Shown here one piece after another: positions 25,541 through 37,441 of a DNA stretch of 64,000 nt. The stretch is from an uncultured Eggerthellaceae bacterium (GTDB taxonomy: Bacteria > Actinomycetota > Coriobacteriia > Coriobacteriales > Eggerthellaceae): the NCBI GenBank assembly GCA_944320405.1, contig CALUHI010000004.1, forward strand, positions 62,001-126,000, written 5' to 3'. Below the pieces are notes generated by a model. The model was not told the DNA's origin. It made no database searches and saw only the letters and a program-made list of their open reading frames with translations. Each line of letters starts with the position of its first letter. Within the stretch, counting starts at the first letter, position 1. The position numbers were made by a program, and so were the translations under genes.

Positions 25541-25570
25541 ATGAGAAAAAGGACAGTCACTTTTTCTCAT
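25541..25570. repeat. Dispersed palindrome, copy 3
   Basis: ATGAGAAAAAGGACAGTCAC then TTTTTCTCAT, one G shorter than the other copies, starting on the base after the DUF169 stop codon. Confidence 0.88.
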
Positions 25571-25588
25571 TGGTTACTTGGAGTTGAG

Positions 25589-26023
25589 ATGTCCGACCTG
25601 TTCACCATACGCGATGCGTGCGAAGACGATCTTCCTACGCTCAATGCGTACAACTACAACGAGGGGATGGACGCATTTTCCTCCGTCGAAAACATCCGCG
25701 TTGCGGTGAACGGGGCGGGGGAAATCGTGGGGTACCTTCGTTTGGCATTCAGCCCTGAAGGCATTGCGCATGTGAATCCGGTAGTCACCTATCCCACATG
25801 GCGCGGCTATGGCGTGGGGCGTGCCCTTATGGATGAGGCGCTTGAGCGTTACGGTGAGCTGCGGTTCGTCGCGCGTGGTGCGTCGGTGGGCTTCTACGAA
25901 AAGCTGGGCTACCACGCCATCCCATGGGAGAATGTGTGCTTGGATGTGGCCGAGGACTGCCGCATCTGCACGCTGGTGGACGAATGCAAGCCCCAACCGA
26001 TGGGGAAGAAAAAAGGCGACTAA
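25589..26023 (+). CDS. GNAT family N-acetyltransferase
   Basis: A 144-residue GNAT fold. VTYPTWRGYGVGRALMDEAL is the acetyl-CoA pyrophosphate loop (R/Q-x-x-G-x-G/A), and SVGFYEKLGYHAI is the usual C-terminal motif. A Cys-containing tail (AEDCRICTLVDECK) is unusual and could bind metal. The substrate is unknown. ATG 25589 has GGAGTTGAG just upstream, after the palindromic repeat. A terminator follows. Confidence 0.85.
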   Translation: MSDLFTIRDACEDDLPTLNAYNYNEGMDAFSSVENIRVAVNGAGEIVGYLRLAFSPEGIAHVNPVVTYPTWRGYGVGRALMDEALERYGELRFVARGASVGFYEKLGYHAIPWENVCLDVAEDCRICTLVDECKPQPMGKKKGD

Positions 26024-26028
26024 TGAAA

Positions 26029-26052
26029 AGAGGGGCGAGCAATCGCCCCTCT
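26029..26052. terminator. Bidirectional terminator between convergent genes
   Basis: GAGGGGCGA-GCAA-TCGCCCCTC. On the minus strand the stem is followed by TTTTC, so it should end the flavin reductase transcript best; on the plus strand the tail is weak. Confidence 0.75.
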
Positions 26053-26102
26053 CCAATTTGCCGACGCGTTCCTTTCAGCAACCATGCGCTCCGAGCGCTT
26101 CT

Positions 26103-26678
26103 CTATTTTGCGGTGGTAAACACATCGTGCTGCACGCACAGCAGCGCATCGGTGGCATCGATGCGCCCGCGATCGTCCGAACCAGCGCGCGACCAGGCGC
26201 GATCCACGTACCCTATCACCAGCATGTGGTCACCGGCGGGATCGAGGTGATCGACGCGACACTCGAAAACGGTCAGCGCTCCTTCGATCGCGGGCAGAGG
26301 CTCCCGCGCGCTGCTCTGGGCAGCGGGCAGCAGGCGCCAATCGACCAGCTCGCTTTTATCGACCGTGTTGCCGGTCTTGTTTCCGCAGGCCCTAACAGTT
26401 TCTGCGGCGTCATCCATTTGTGCGTCCGGGACGCTAATCGTGAAGCGCCGCGTTTTGCTGACCAGCCCAAACGTGTGCGATTTCGAGCGGAGCGCGAACG
26501 CGACCATCGGTGGGGTATGCGAGACGGGCGTTGCCCAGGCCACGGTTGCGAAACCGATCGCATCGCCGTCGCGCGCGCCGATGATGGCGAGGGGGCGGGG
26601 TCCAAGCGACGCCGCTACGTCGCGCCCTTCGATGACGTGCATTGAAAGGTCGAGATCTCGTTTTGCGGTTGGGTTCAT
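26103..26678 (-). CDS. Flavin reductase-like FMN-binding protein
   Basis: A 191-residue protein of the flavin reductase/DIM6-NTAB family, which binds FMN in a split beta-barrel. ASLGPRPLAIIGARDGDAIG, FATVAWATPVSHTPPMVAFAL and RFTISVP are the usual strands. It could supply reduced flavin or act on small aromatic or thiol compounds. ATG 26678 has AAGGAG six bases upstream. A terminator separates it from the PadR gene upstream on the same strand, so the two are probably transcribed separately. Confidence 0.8.
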   Translation of the reverse strand: MNPTAKRDLDLSMHVIEGRDVAASLGPRPLAIIGARDGDAIGFATVAWATPVSHTPPMVAFALRSKSHTFGLVSKTRRFTISVPDAQMDDAAETVRACGNKTGNTVDKSELVDWRLLPAAQSSAREPLPAIEGALTVFECRVDHLDPAGDHMLVIGYVDRAWSRAGSDDRGRIDATDALLCVQHDVFTTAK

Positions 26679-26695
26679 GGCGTCTCCTTGGTGGT

Positions 26696-26721
26696 AAAGA
26701 AAACGCCCGCGAAGGCGGGCG
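26696..26721 (-). terminator. Terminator after the PadR-family gene
   Basis: On the minus strand CGCCCGC-CTTC-GCGGGCG followed by TTTTCTTT. Confidence 0.85.
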
Positions 26722-26757
26722 CTCAATGATGTTGCGAAGTGGCTTCCGCCTGCGATT

Positions 26758-27192
26758 CTATTCGTGCGAGCAGACGGGCGCGTCGGGAAGGTCGATGCCG
26801 AGCGCCTGGGCTGCCTGCGCGCGAAGCTCTTCCAGCGTCAGCTCGTAGCATGCCAGCGCATCGATCCAGCGGCGCAGGCAGCGGCGGCCCTTGTCGGTCA
26901 GCGTGAACAGGCGCTTCGCAGAGCCTTCTTCGGGGGTTTCCCACTCCGAAGTGACCAGCTCGGCTTCCTCCATGCGCTTGAGCGCGCGGTAAACGCCCGT
27001 TGCGTCCGGCTTCTTTCCGCCAAACATCGGGGAATGGGCGGCCTGCTGCACGATGATGTAGCCGTGCATGGGCTTGTCGTTCGCGGCAAGGATGGTCAGG
27101 ATGGTAGGCTGGGAAAGGCGGTTGAGGGACTTTCCCAGCTCCGCGCATTCTTTCAGGTCCTCATCGGATTTCGGGTGGCATGAGCTCCACAT
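26758..27192 (-). CDS. PadR-family transcriptional regulator
   Basis: A 144-residue PadR-type winged helix protein: TILTILAANDKPMHGYIIVQ is helix one to the start of the DNA-binding unit, and GVYRALKRMEEAELV is the recognition helix region. KRLFTLTDKGRR is the wing. The C-terminal 45 residues would be the dimerization helix. The N-terminus contains Cys and His (SSCHPKSDEDLKEC), unusual for PadR. ATG 27192 has AAAGGGGG eight bases upstream; an earlier in-frame ATG lacks a ribosome site. The target may be the flavin reductase gene downstream or the regulator itself. Confidence 0.85.
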   Translation of the reverse strand: MWSSCHPKSDEDLKECAELGKSLNRLSQPTILTILAANDKPMHGYIIVQQAAHSPMFGGKKPDATGVYRALKRMEEAELVTSEWETPEEGSAKRLFTLTDKGRRCLRRWIDALACYELTLEELRAQAAQALGIDLPDAPVCSHE

Positions 27193-27320
27193 CCGCGTTT
27201 CCCCCTTTTCGTCATGCAACGGCGTTTAGCAGCTGCCGTGTTGGTCTTGATGGCACGGTGACTATCATCCCATAACTATTGTCAGTGCGCCAATATTTTC
27301 TCGAATATGCGGAATATCAC

Positions 27321-28337
27321 CTAACAAGCGGGGCGGTAGCGGCGGATGCCGTTCTCGTCGATGCGTGCTTCCACCTTGCCGTGCAGCTCCAGGTGGCGCA
27401 GGAACGCCGCGCCGATCTCCATCAACGTAAGACGCTGCACGCAAGAGACGTCTTCCCAGGTGTCGTGGGGCAGATTGAAGCCGATCAGCTTCGTGATTTC
27501 GAAACCGCTTGCGTCGGGGTGCTCGCATACCAGCGAAAGCACGCGTTCGGCCCGTTCTTGCTGGTGAGCGTAAAGCCATGCGATTCGCTCGTCGATGTCC
27601 TCGCGCAGCGGTCCGTGGGAGTGGAAGAGCGCCGTGGGGTTCAGCGCGCGCACCTTGTTCAAATTGTCCAAGTAGGTCTGTACGCTGTCGTCCGCTTTCG
27701 AGGGCGCGCCGGGTTCGGACAAAAACAGGCCGATGCTGGGCGACAGAACGAACAGCACGTGGTCGCCACCGAACAGGATGCCGGACTCCGGGTCGTAAAG
27801 CGCCTGATGGCCAGGGGTGTGGCCGGCGGTGTCGACGACGCGCAGCGTACGCGAGCCAACTGTGATCGCATCGCCATCTTTGGTGAAAACGAGGTTGTGG
27901 CTTTTCTGGATGATGTGCGAGAACTGGCTGCGCGACTCGATGGAGCAGCGCGCCGAGTCGGGGTCGGCACCTTCTGCAACCAGCGCTCGGTAGAGGGCCT
28001 CGTAGCGTCGCTGGACTTCTGCGGGTTGGGTGCGCCGGTAGTCGCGCTCGTTCAGGAACAACGGAGCGTCGAGCGGCACCAACGCGTCCACCAGGCCTGC
28101 GTGATCCAGATGAAGATGCGTGAGGAAAAACGACGTCTGGGCAGGGTCGACCCCCAGCTCTTCGAGTGCAGCGGCAAGATAGATCCGCCCGTCTTCGGAA
28201 GGCGCTCCCGTATCAACAACGAGAGCCTCGCCCTTATCGATCAGCACGTAGCAGTTGGTGGAATCCAGCTTGTAGTTGCTGAACGGAACCTGGATCAAAT
28301 AGACATCGGGATCGGTGTGTACCTGGACGTAATGCAT
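27321..28337 (-). CDS. Metallo-beta-lactamase fold hydrolase
   Basis: A 338-residue MBL-fold protein. LTHLHLDHAGL is the H-x-H-x-D-H metal motif, DTAGHTPGHQALYD and FGGDHVLF carry the further ligands, and NPTALFHSHGPL supplies the last His. The C-terminal 80 residues form a winged-helix-like domain (LGFNL.., LHGKVEARIDENGIRRY), as in the RNase Z/LACTB2-like subgroup. Hydrolysis of a thioester or phosphoester is likely; the substrate is unknown. The first ATG giving a family-like N-terminus is 28337, with only a weak AAAGAG ribosome site. Confidence 0.8.
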   Translation of the reverse strand: MHYVQVHTDPDVYLIQVPFSNYKLDSTNCYVLIDKGEALVVDTGAPSEDGRIYLAAALEELGVDPAQTSFFLTHLHLDHAGLVDALVPLDAPLFLNERDYRRTQPAEVQRRYEALYRALVAEGADPDSARCSIESRSQFSHIIQKSHNLVFTKDGDAITVGSRTLRVVDTAGHTPGHQALYDPESGILFGGDHVLFVLSPSIGLFLSEPGAPSKADDSVQTYLDNLNKVRALNPTALFHSHGPLREDIDERIAWLYAHQQERAERVLSLVCEHPDASGFEITKLIGFNLPHDTWEDVSCVQRLTLMEIGAAFLRHLELHGKVEARIDENGIRRYRPAC

Positions 28338-28564
28338 GCGGTGTGGCTCTTTTCTGTTTCGTCGTTTTGCAGGGAAAACCTTACCGCAAGCCATAGGGGA
28401 GCGGATGTCCTGTGTGGCAAACTGCATCGTATCGACCGATGAGCGCTTCGGTATTATCCCGATCGCACACGATCTTGCCGCCGTTTCGCCGCACAAAGCT
28501 CATGCGGGCAGTGGCTGGAGTATCATCTCATCTGCGCCACAGAGGAAACAGCAAGGAGGATTCC

Positions 28565-28966
28565 GTGTCTGCGTCGGCTCAAGAACTCATCGTGAATTGC
28601 CTGTGCGTGGGCGCAGGCGGCTGCATCGGCGCCGTTGTGCGCTACCTTATGGGCTTGCTGATACCGGCGCACCAGTCGGGCTTTCCGCTGGGAACCTTCG
28701 CCATCAACATTGTCGGCGCTTTCGCGATTGCTTTCATTGCCACGTGGTTTTTGCGGCACGTCGGCCTCGACGGTCGCTTGCTGCTGTTTCTGATGACGGG
28801 CGTGTGCGGCGGCTTCACGACGTTTTCCTCGTTCACCTGGGAGTCGTTGCAGCTTATCCAGCGCGGCGACGTCTTGGTTGCCGGTGCCTACATTGTTGGC
28901 AGCTGCGCACTATGCTTGGTTGCGGCGCTTGTCGGCCAGCAGCTGGCGATGCGGCTCGGGGCGTAG
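28565..28966 (+). CDS. crcB: Fluoride channel protein CrcB/Fluc
   Basis: A 133-residue, four-helix membrane protein. CVGAGGCIGAVVRYL, GTFAINIVGAFAIAF and CGGFTTFSSFTWE are the CrcB signatures; the last includes the Phe box that lines the fluoride pore. It exports fluoride as a dual-topology dimer. A GTG start at 28565 follows AAGGAGGA. A TATCAT hexamer lies about 40 bases upstream. I could not find the conserved bases of the crcB-motif fluoride riboswitch in the leader. Only one crcB copy is present here. Confidence 0.92.
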   Translation: MSASAQELIVNCLCVGAGGCIGAVVRYLMGLLIPAHQSGFPLGTFAINIVGAFAIAFIATWFLRHVGLDGRLLLFLMTGVCGGFTTFSSFTWESLQLIQRGDVLVAGAYIVGSCALCLVAALVGQQLAMRLGA

Positions 28967-29049
28967 CGCGTGATTTCGTCAGAGATCGCCGCTCGCCCTG
29001 GTTTTCCCTTGCGGATTCTCCCAGCGCCTCCGTGCGGACAATCGCTTCA

Positions 29050-29055
29050 CCTACA
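29050..29055 (+). promoter_or_regulatory. Candidate -10 element of glmS
   Basis: TACAAT about 80 bases before the glmS start, in a short intergenic region. No clear -35. Confidence 0.35.
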
Positions 29056-29135
29056 ATAGCGAGCGGTCACAGTCGTAGCGTCCGTTGCGAAGGCTACGCG
29101 CCAGCAGCGAGCGATATCGCAAAGGAGATTCGCGT

Positions 29136-30989
<1,854 letters not shown>

Positions 30990-30991
30990 CA

Positions 30992-31022
30992 ATGAGAAAA
31001 AGGGACAGTCCCTTTTTCTCAT
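30992..31022. repeat. Dispersed palindrome, copy 4 (perfect)
   Basis: A perfect palindrome with 15-base arms (ATGAGAAAAAGGGAC, one A, then the reverse complement) starting three bases after the glmS stop codon. The most regular member of the family. Confidence 0.93.
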
Positions 31023-31043
31023 CCCGATTACGGAGAAGTGACC

Positions 31044-31565
31044 ATGGAAGACAATTTGGACATCGAAGGCCAGGTAGGCCTGGGAGTCGACATCGTCGAG
31101 ATCGAGCGCATGAGGCGCATCCTGGCGCGCACGCCGAACTTCCGCATGCGCATGTTCTCTGAGGAAGAGCGCGCCTACTGCGACGCGAAAGCGGCACCCG
31201 AGGTCCACTACGCAACGCGCTTCGCTGCTAAAGAAGCCGTGGTCAAGGCCCTGGGAACGGGCTTCTCGCGCGGAATCAACCCGCGTGACATCGAGGTGAA
31301 GCGCACCTCCAAGGGTCGCCCCTACGTATCGCTCACGGGTCGGGCGCGCGAGGTGGCGGCCGAGGCTGGCGTGCGCGAGCTTCCCGTCTCGCTTTCGTTC
31401 ACGCACACCGAGGCCGTCGCATGCGCGATGGCAATCACCGAAGAAAGCGTCCGCGCTTCCGAGCAGCGCGTAGACCCGATGGCCGAGCTCGCCCAGCAGT
31501 TCAAAGAGGCCCGTGCCCTCCTCGACGAAATGGACGCTCCGACCCCCGAAGAGGGCCGCGGCTAG
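31044..31565 (+). CDS. acpS: Holo-[acyl-carrier-protein] synthase
   Basis: A 173-residue phosphopantetheinyl transferase. GLGVDIVEIERM carries the Mg-binding Asp, and RFAAKEAVVKALGTGF holds the second acidic ligand and the catalytic region; LPVSLSFTHTEAVACAMAI closes the fold. It moves 4'-phosphopantetheine from CoA to ACP for fatty acid synthesis. The core is about 120 residues, and the last 45 residues are an acidic, Glu/Ala-rich tail not present in typical AcpS. ATG 31044 has GGAG nine bases upstream; a GTG two codons earlier is possible. Confidence 0.93.
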   Translation: MEDNLDIEGQVGLGVDIVEIERMRRILARTPNFRMRMFSEEERAYCDAKAAPEVHYATRFAAKEAVVKALGTGFSRGINPRDIEVKRTSKGRPYVSLTGRAREVAAEAGVRELPVSLSFTHTEAVACAMAITEESVRASEQRVDPMAELAQQFKEARALLDEMDAPTPEEGRG

Positions 31566-31644
31566 TTTTACGGCTGCAGCTCGAAGAAGGCCGCCGCTGG
31601 TTCTTGGACGCAGCCTCAAGGGGTTCGCGCATCTGCCTGAGCGT

Positions 31645-31696
31645 CCCAACATTCGCCTTTTTCTAGCGTTTCTGTTAGAAAATGGCGAATGTTGGG
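31645..31696. repeat. Long inverted repeat CCCAACATTCGCC...GGCGAATGTTGGG
   Basis: Perfect 13-base outer arms, extended past one mismatch by TTTTCTA/TTAGAAAA, giving arms of about 22 bases around a short loop. It could be a terminator for acpS or the remnant of a mobile-element end. Confidence 0.7.
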
Positions 31697-31867
31697 GGAG
31701 AACAACGCGTCCGCTGCCCTGTTGACGAATCTACCGCAAAAACGCTCTGATATAACCCCAGGTCAGAGACGCGCGCATCCGAATGCTTCGAACAAAGCTT
31801 CAATACCGAACGGACGCAGCGCCTACTTTTTGCCCAAAAGTCCCCAACAAACACGAAAAACTAGCAG

Positions 31868-31943
31868 AAGTGTGAGAAAAACGAGATTGTTGGGAACCGC
31901 TCGAGCAAGTGTGAGAAGAGCGCGTTTGCCAGGAAATCGCTCG
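31868..31943. repeat. Two imperfect tandem copies of a 37-base unit
   Basis: Copies at 31868-31904 and 31907-31943 share AAGTGTGAGAA, a TTG core, GGAA and CGCTCGA in the same order with a period of 39 bases. They lie just past the 3' end of the minus-strand nuclease-like gene. Confidence 0.55.
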
Positions 31944-31973
31944 ACGTGGCTGCCTATTCGGAGAGGACGCGCC

Positions 31974-32984
31974 TTACTGTTCGGAAAGGGCCCGCCTCAG
32001 AGGATGATGCGCCTTCCGGATTTCCCACTCCGGCGATTGGTACAGCGCATCTCGCAGACGACGCTGCTTTGCCTCGTAGTCTTTGCAGGTGGGCTGCAGG
32101 CGTCGTCTGAGCAGCTTCGCCAGCGCGGCGGCGGTTGCGGACAATTGTCGAAAGTCGTTGTATTGGATTCGGGTGACTGTCATTAATGTGGTGTCGGTGA
32201 GCGTTAGCGTGTTGCGACGACGGGCGTCTGAGGCGATTCTTGCTGACCCGGTGTGCTCCAGATCGCTGTCGTACTCAACGCCTACGCGGCGGTCGGGCCA
32301 ATACAAATCGCATTTCAGGTAAGGCTTCCCAGCAAGGTTTTGCTCAGCGGGCGAGAGCTTCACGCGATGGTTGAGCGCGGGTTGGGGCAGCCCGAATCCG
32401 CCAAGGTGGTAAGGGAGCGACAGCGTCATAGCCAAATTCGTTTCGGCAGGAGACGCTGAATCGCTCAGCACATGCCGGATAGCGCGTAAGGCCGGATTAC
32501 GACCTTTTAGCCCTGGTGACTTTTCAGCAAAGGTTTGCAGCTGGCGCATCGAGGTTGGGGCTTGTCTTTTGAAGAAGCCTTTATCATGCGCGATGGAAAG
32601 CGAGTATCCGCCGCAGAGTTCGAAACCCAGGCGGACAAGGTCGATTAACGGCAGATCGCGCGCCATCTGGACAAAGGCAAGTTCAATCGAGCTTACGTAG
32701 ACGTCATTGCCCAAGTGGCAAAACGCAGCTCCAAATGTGGCCACCGAATGTTTATGGGGGATGGCCAGCTTCGGGTTGTCTGCCTTGATGGGAGAGCTCG
32801 AGATGACGTGGACGGGCGAACTGAACACCTTAGGCACCATGTCTTCAAGCTGTAGTAATTCCATCTTCGAAGGAGCCGATGAAGGCAGGCTGAACGAAGC
32901 TGAAACAGTGCGTGCGGGAGGCTTGCTGGCGGGGTGGGCGAGCCAGTATTCGAGGGCGCTGATATGTCCTAAAACAAGTGTCAT
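31974..32984 (-). CDS. Hypothetical protein with AbiEi-like N-terminus and VSR/DUF559-like nuclease domain
   Basis: A 336-residue protein on the opposite strand to its neighbours. The N-terminus (LGHISALEYWLAHP) resembles proteins annotated as AbiEi-like in Coriobacteriia. Residues about 215-300 look like a PD-(D/E)xK nuclease of the VSR/DUF559 kind: KCDLYWPDRRVGVEYDSDLEH, then DARRRNTLTLTDTTLMTVTRIQY. D and E of the active site are visible; the usual Lys is not obvious. A stand-alone defence or DNA-repair factor is possible but unproven. The lower GC of the region suggests horizontal acquisition. Confidence 0.6.
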   Translation of the reverse strand: MTLVLGHISALEYWLAHPASKPPARTVSASFSLPSSAPSKMELLQLEDMVPKVFSSPVHVISSSPIKADNPKLAIPHKHSVATFGAAFCHLGNDVYVSSIELAFVQMARDLPLIDLVRLGFELCGGYSLSIAHDKGFFKRQAPTSMRQLQTFAEKSPGLKGRNPALRAIRHVLSDSASPAETNLAMTLSLPYHLGGFGLPQPALNHRVKLSPAEQNLAGKPYLKCDLYWPDRRVGVEYDSDLEHTGSARIASDARRRNTLTLTDTTLMTVTRIQYNDFRQLSATAAALAKLLRRRLQPTCKDYEAKQRRLRDALYQSPEWEIRKAHHPLRRALSEQ

Positions 32985-33192
32985 GGTTCTGCAAGCGTAT
33001 CATTAAAACCCCTGGTGAATATATGTTTTTTGAAATGGATTTGCGCTGGAAATAGGAGGAATGGACGTTGTGTTTGTGTTGGGTTCGCGCAGGCATCGCG
33101 TTGGGCTTGCGCAAGGTTCGCGCGGGTCTTACGGGGATTTTGCGTTAGCGCGCTATACTGCTACGAGAACAGGGAAAACGAAAGGTGCAGCC

Positions 33193-34149
33193 ATGATCGA
33201 GATTTTAGGGACGGAAGCAGAAGAGCAGAATCCGACGCCGACTGATGGCATGGCGGATGACGCGCGCTCTTTCGCGGCAAGCGAGCTGGCGGCGCTGCTG
33301 CCGTGGCCGAAGCCTGATGCCCATAAGTACTTGCGGGGCAAGCTAACAATCATCGGTGGTGCGGCAGCGTATCCCGGCGCCGCTTGCCTGGCTGCCGTCG
33401 CTTCGCAGCGAATGGGTGCCGGCTACACCGAGGTCCTTTGCGCTCTTGAATCGGTTCCGACTGTGCGCGCGTTCCGCCCGTCGCTCGTGGTGCGCTCGTG
33501 GGAGGGAGTCGATGCGCGCTCGTTCGCTGAAATCCGTCCCGGCAAGCCCGTCGCTTTTGCAGTGGGAAGCGGTCTCGACGCCTCTTCTGAAGACTCCGCC
33601 GCTGAAGCCAAACGTCTTGTTTGCCGTGCGCTCAAGCATGCTCATGCTCCCGTGTTGGTGGACGGGGGAGGGCTGTCGGCGCTGGCAACCCAGAAGGGAC
33701 GCCGTCTGTTGCGCCGTCGTTTCCTGAACGGTTGGGCTACTGTGATCACTCCTCACATAGGCGAGGCCGCCCGCTTGGCGGAGCCACTCGGCATTCCAGC
33801 CGGCGACCAAAAAGAACTCGCCCGCAAACTGGCGCTTGCCTACGGTGCGATCGCTGTGGTCAAGGGCGCTGACACCTATGTGTCAGACGGCGAGACGACC
33901 GTTTGCATCGGCGAAGGCACGCCTGCGCTCGCCAAAGCGGGAACCGGTGACGTTCTTGCCGGCATGTTGGGCGCCCTTCTCGCGCAGGGGCTCGATTCGC
34001 TCGACGCCGCTGTGCTCGCCGTCACGCTGCACGCGCGCGCCGGCCGCATTGCCGCCGAGCGCCTGACCGACATTGCCGTGACGGCGGAAGACGTCGTCGA
34101 CGCCCTTCCTGCCGCCATCCGCGCCACGGCAGAAGCGACCCGCGCCTGA
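33193..34149 (+). CDS. nnrD: ADP/ATP-dependent (S)-NAD(P)H-hydrate dehydratase
   Basis: A 318-residue ribokinase-fold enzyme of the YjeF C-terminal family that repairs hydrated NAD(P)H. KLTIIGGAAAYPGAACLAA, VLVDGGGLSAL, WATVITPHIGEAARL and GTPALAKAGTGDVLAGMLGALLAQG are the diagnostic motifs. Only the dehydratase half is present; the epimerase domain is not fused. The start is ATG 33193 with AAAGG eight bases upstream; the frame stays open back to 33061, where AGGAGG is too close to its ATG. A TATACT hexamer at about 33157 suggests the promoter. Confidence 0.92.
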   Translation: MIEILGTEAEEQNPTPTDGMADDARSFAASELAALLPWPKPDAHKYLRGKLTIIGGAAAYPGAACLAAVASQRMGAGYTEVLCALESVPTVRAFRPSLVVRSWEGVDARSFAEIRPGKPVAFAVGSGLDASSEDSAAEAKRLVCRALKHAHAPVLVDGGGLSALATQKGRRLLRRRFLNGWATVITPHIGEAARLAEPLGIPAGDQKELARKLALAYGAIAVVKGADTYVSDGETTVCIGEGTPALAKAGTGDVLAGMLGALLAQGLDSLDAAVLAVTLHARAGRIAAERLTDIAVTAEDVVDALPAAIRATAEATRA

Positions 34150-34226
34150 CGCACGGCCGCTACGCGCGCCCGACGTGTCGGTTCGGCAACGGATGCCGAT
34201 CGCGCCGCAGCATTCACGCATGCCCC

Positions 34227-34232
34227 TATAAT
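34227..34232 (+). promoter_or_regulatory. -10 element of the HdeD-like gene
   Basis: Perfect TATAAT 56 bases before ATG 34288; no good -35 seen. Confidence 0.5.
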
Positions 34233-34287
34233 GAAGGTGCTGGGCAACGAAACGCCCGGCTCCATCGTTTCCCGGAAAGGGGTTCTC

Positions 34288-34812
34288 ATGCAAACTGAAA
34301 AGAAACACGACTGGGGCACCATCGTCGCGGGCGTCCTGCTTGTCGTCTGCGCGTTCGTCTGTCTGCTGATGCCGGGTGTGACCCTGGTGACGATCACCAT
34401 GATCGCCGGCGCGGGTTTCCTGGTATCGGGCATCATGGATGCCATCGAGTACGCGCGCTTCCGCAAGCAGCTGATGCTTTCGGGCTGGGTGCTCGCTTAC
34501 GCCATCCTCGACATCCTGATCGGCGCGATGTTCCTGCTTCATCCGCTGGCGTTCTCGGTGGTGCTGCCGTGGCTCATCGGCGGCTTCTTCGTCGCGTTCG
34601 GCGTCTTCGAAATCGTCATGGCGGTCCGCGGCCGCTCCGCCGGCATGCCCATGTGGGGCTGGGCGGTGTTCTCGGGCGTTGTTGGTGTGATCTGCGGCAT
34701 CATGTTCTTCCTCAACCCGGCGATGCTGTCCATCTTCATCGCGCTGTTCATGGTGATGCGCGGCGCGACGCTTCTGGTGTTCGGTTGGAACGCGGGGCGC
34801 ATGCTAATCTAG
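34288..34812 (+). CDS. HdeD/DUF308 family membrane protein
   Basis: A 174-residue protein with six predicted helices arranged as three pairs, each starting W-x-x-x-x-x-G-V-L or similar (WGTIVAGVLLVVCAFVCLLMPGV; AYAILDILIGAMFLLHPLAF; FSGVVGVICGIMFFLNPAML). This matches the DUF308/HdeD family. HdeD is part of acid resistance in E. coli, but the molecular role is not known. GGAAAGGGG precedes the ATG. Confidence 0.82.
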   Translation: MQTEKKHDWGTIVAGVLLVVCAFVCLLMPGVTLVTITMIAGAGFLVSGIMDAIEYARFRKQLMLSGWVLAYAILDILIGAMFLLHPLAFSVVLPWLIGGFFVAFGVFEIVMAVRGRSAGMPMWGWAVFSGVVGVICGIMFFLNPAMLSIFIALFMVMRGATLLVFGWNAGRMLI

Positions 34813-34829
34813 GCGGCGCTGCGTGGTAG

Positions 34830-37058
<2,229 letters not shown>

Positions 37059-37345
37059 GTGCCGGTGTTGCCGTGCGCAAGCTTTGCGTACGGCAACCGA
37101 ACAACGAAAGGCTCTCAAGCGGCGCGCACGGGGCGGGCAAACAGAAAAAATGACCGATTTAGGTTAATTTTAAAATTAATTACTCCCCCCCCCCGCGTTA
37201 TTTGCCCATGTAGGGTGCTAGAATGAAATCCGCTTTATGCTGCGTTTAAGTTTGAGCGAATAGGTGGGGCTTCAAACTTGAACGGCGTCATCTGACTGCG
37301 GGCAACCGCGGTCCGCTTAGGCGCGCCAAAAGGAAGGAGCAGGGC
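37059..37345. other. Long leader region upstream of the GGDEF/EAL gene
   Basis: AT-rich stretch (37141-37180) followed by a run of ten C's (37185-37194), then an 8-base inverted repeat AAGTTTGA/TCAAACTT at 37247-37279. A TAGAAT hexamer occurs near 37219. No gene. The poly-C tract is a potential slippage site. Confidence 0.5.
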
Positions 37346-37438
37346 ATGCTCTTCGTCACCACGCGCGGCTTTTTGCCTGTTGTGGACGACTGCGCCCTGC
37401 AGGCCTCTCTCTGCATCGCCCCGCCGCAGGGGCGATGA
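37346..37438 (+). CDS. Possible 30-residue leader ORF before the GGDEF/EAL gene
   Basis: ATG 37346 with AAGGAAGGAGC seven bases upstream, a good ribosome site. It encodes 30 residues (MLFVTTRGFLPVVDDC onward) and ends at TGA 37436-37438, four bases before the ATG of the GGDEF gene at 37442. It may be a translationally coupled leader or the true N-terminus displaced by a further frame change. I recognise no family. Confidence 0.4.
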   Translation: MLFVTTRGFLPVVDDCALQASLCIAPPQGR

Positions 37439-37441
37439 CCT

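Larger units (their letters stand above)
31566..31973. other. 408-base intergenic stretch with an inverted repeat and a degenerate tandem repeat
   Basis: No gene seen. It contains an inverted repeat at 31645-31696 and two imperfect 37-base direct copies at 31868-31943. Base composition appears lower in GC than the flanking genes, continuing into the nuclease-like gene. Confidence 0.6.

Noticed and set aside
28340-28564. Fluoride riboswitch upstream of crcB
   Set aside because: The crcB-motif consensus was not visible on the plus strand.
28967-29135. glmS ribozyme
   Set aside because: No catalytic-core consensus seen; also rare in Actinobacteria.
33061-33192. N-terminal extension of nnrD to ATG 33061
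   Set aside because: The AGGAGG there is only one base from the ATG, the added residues do not fit the family, and a promoter-like TATACT lies downstream.
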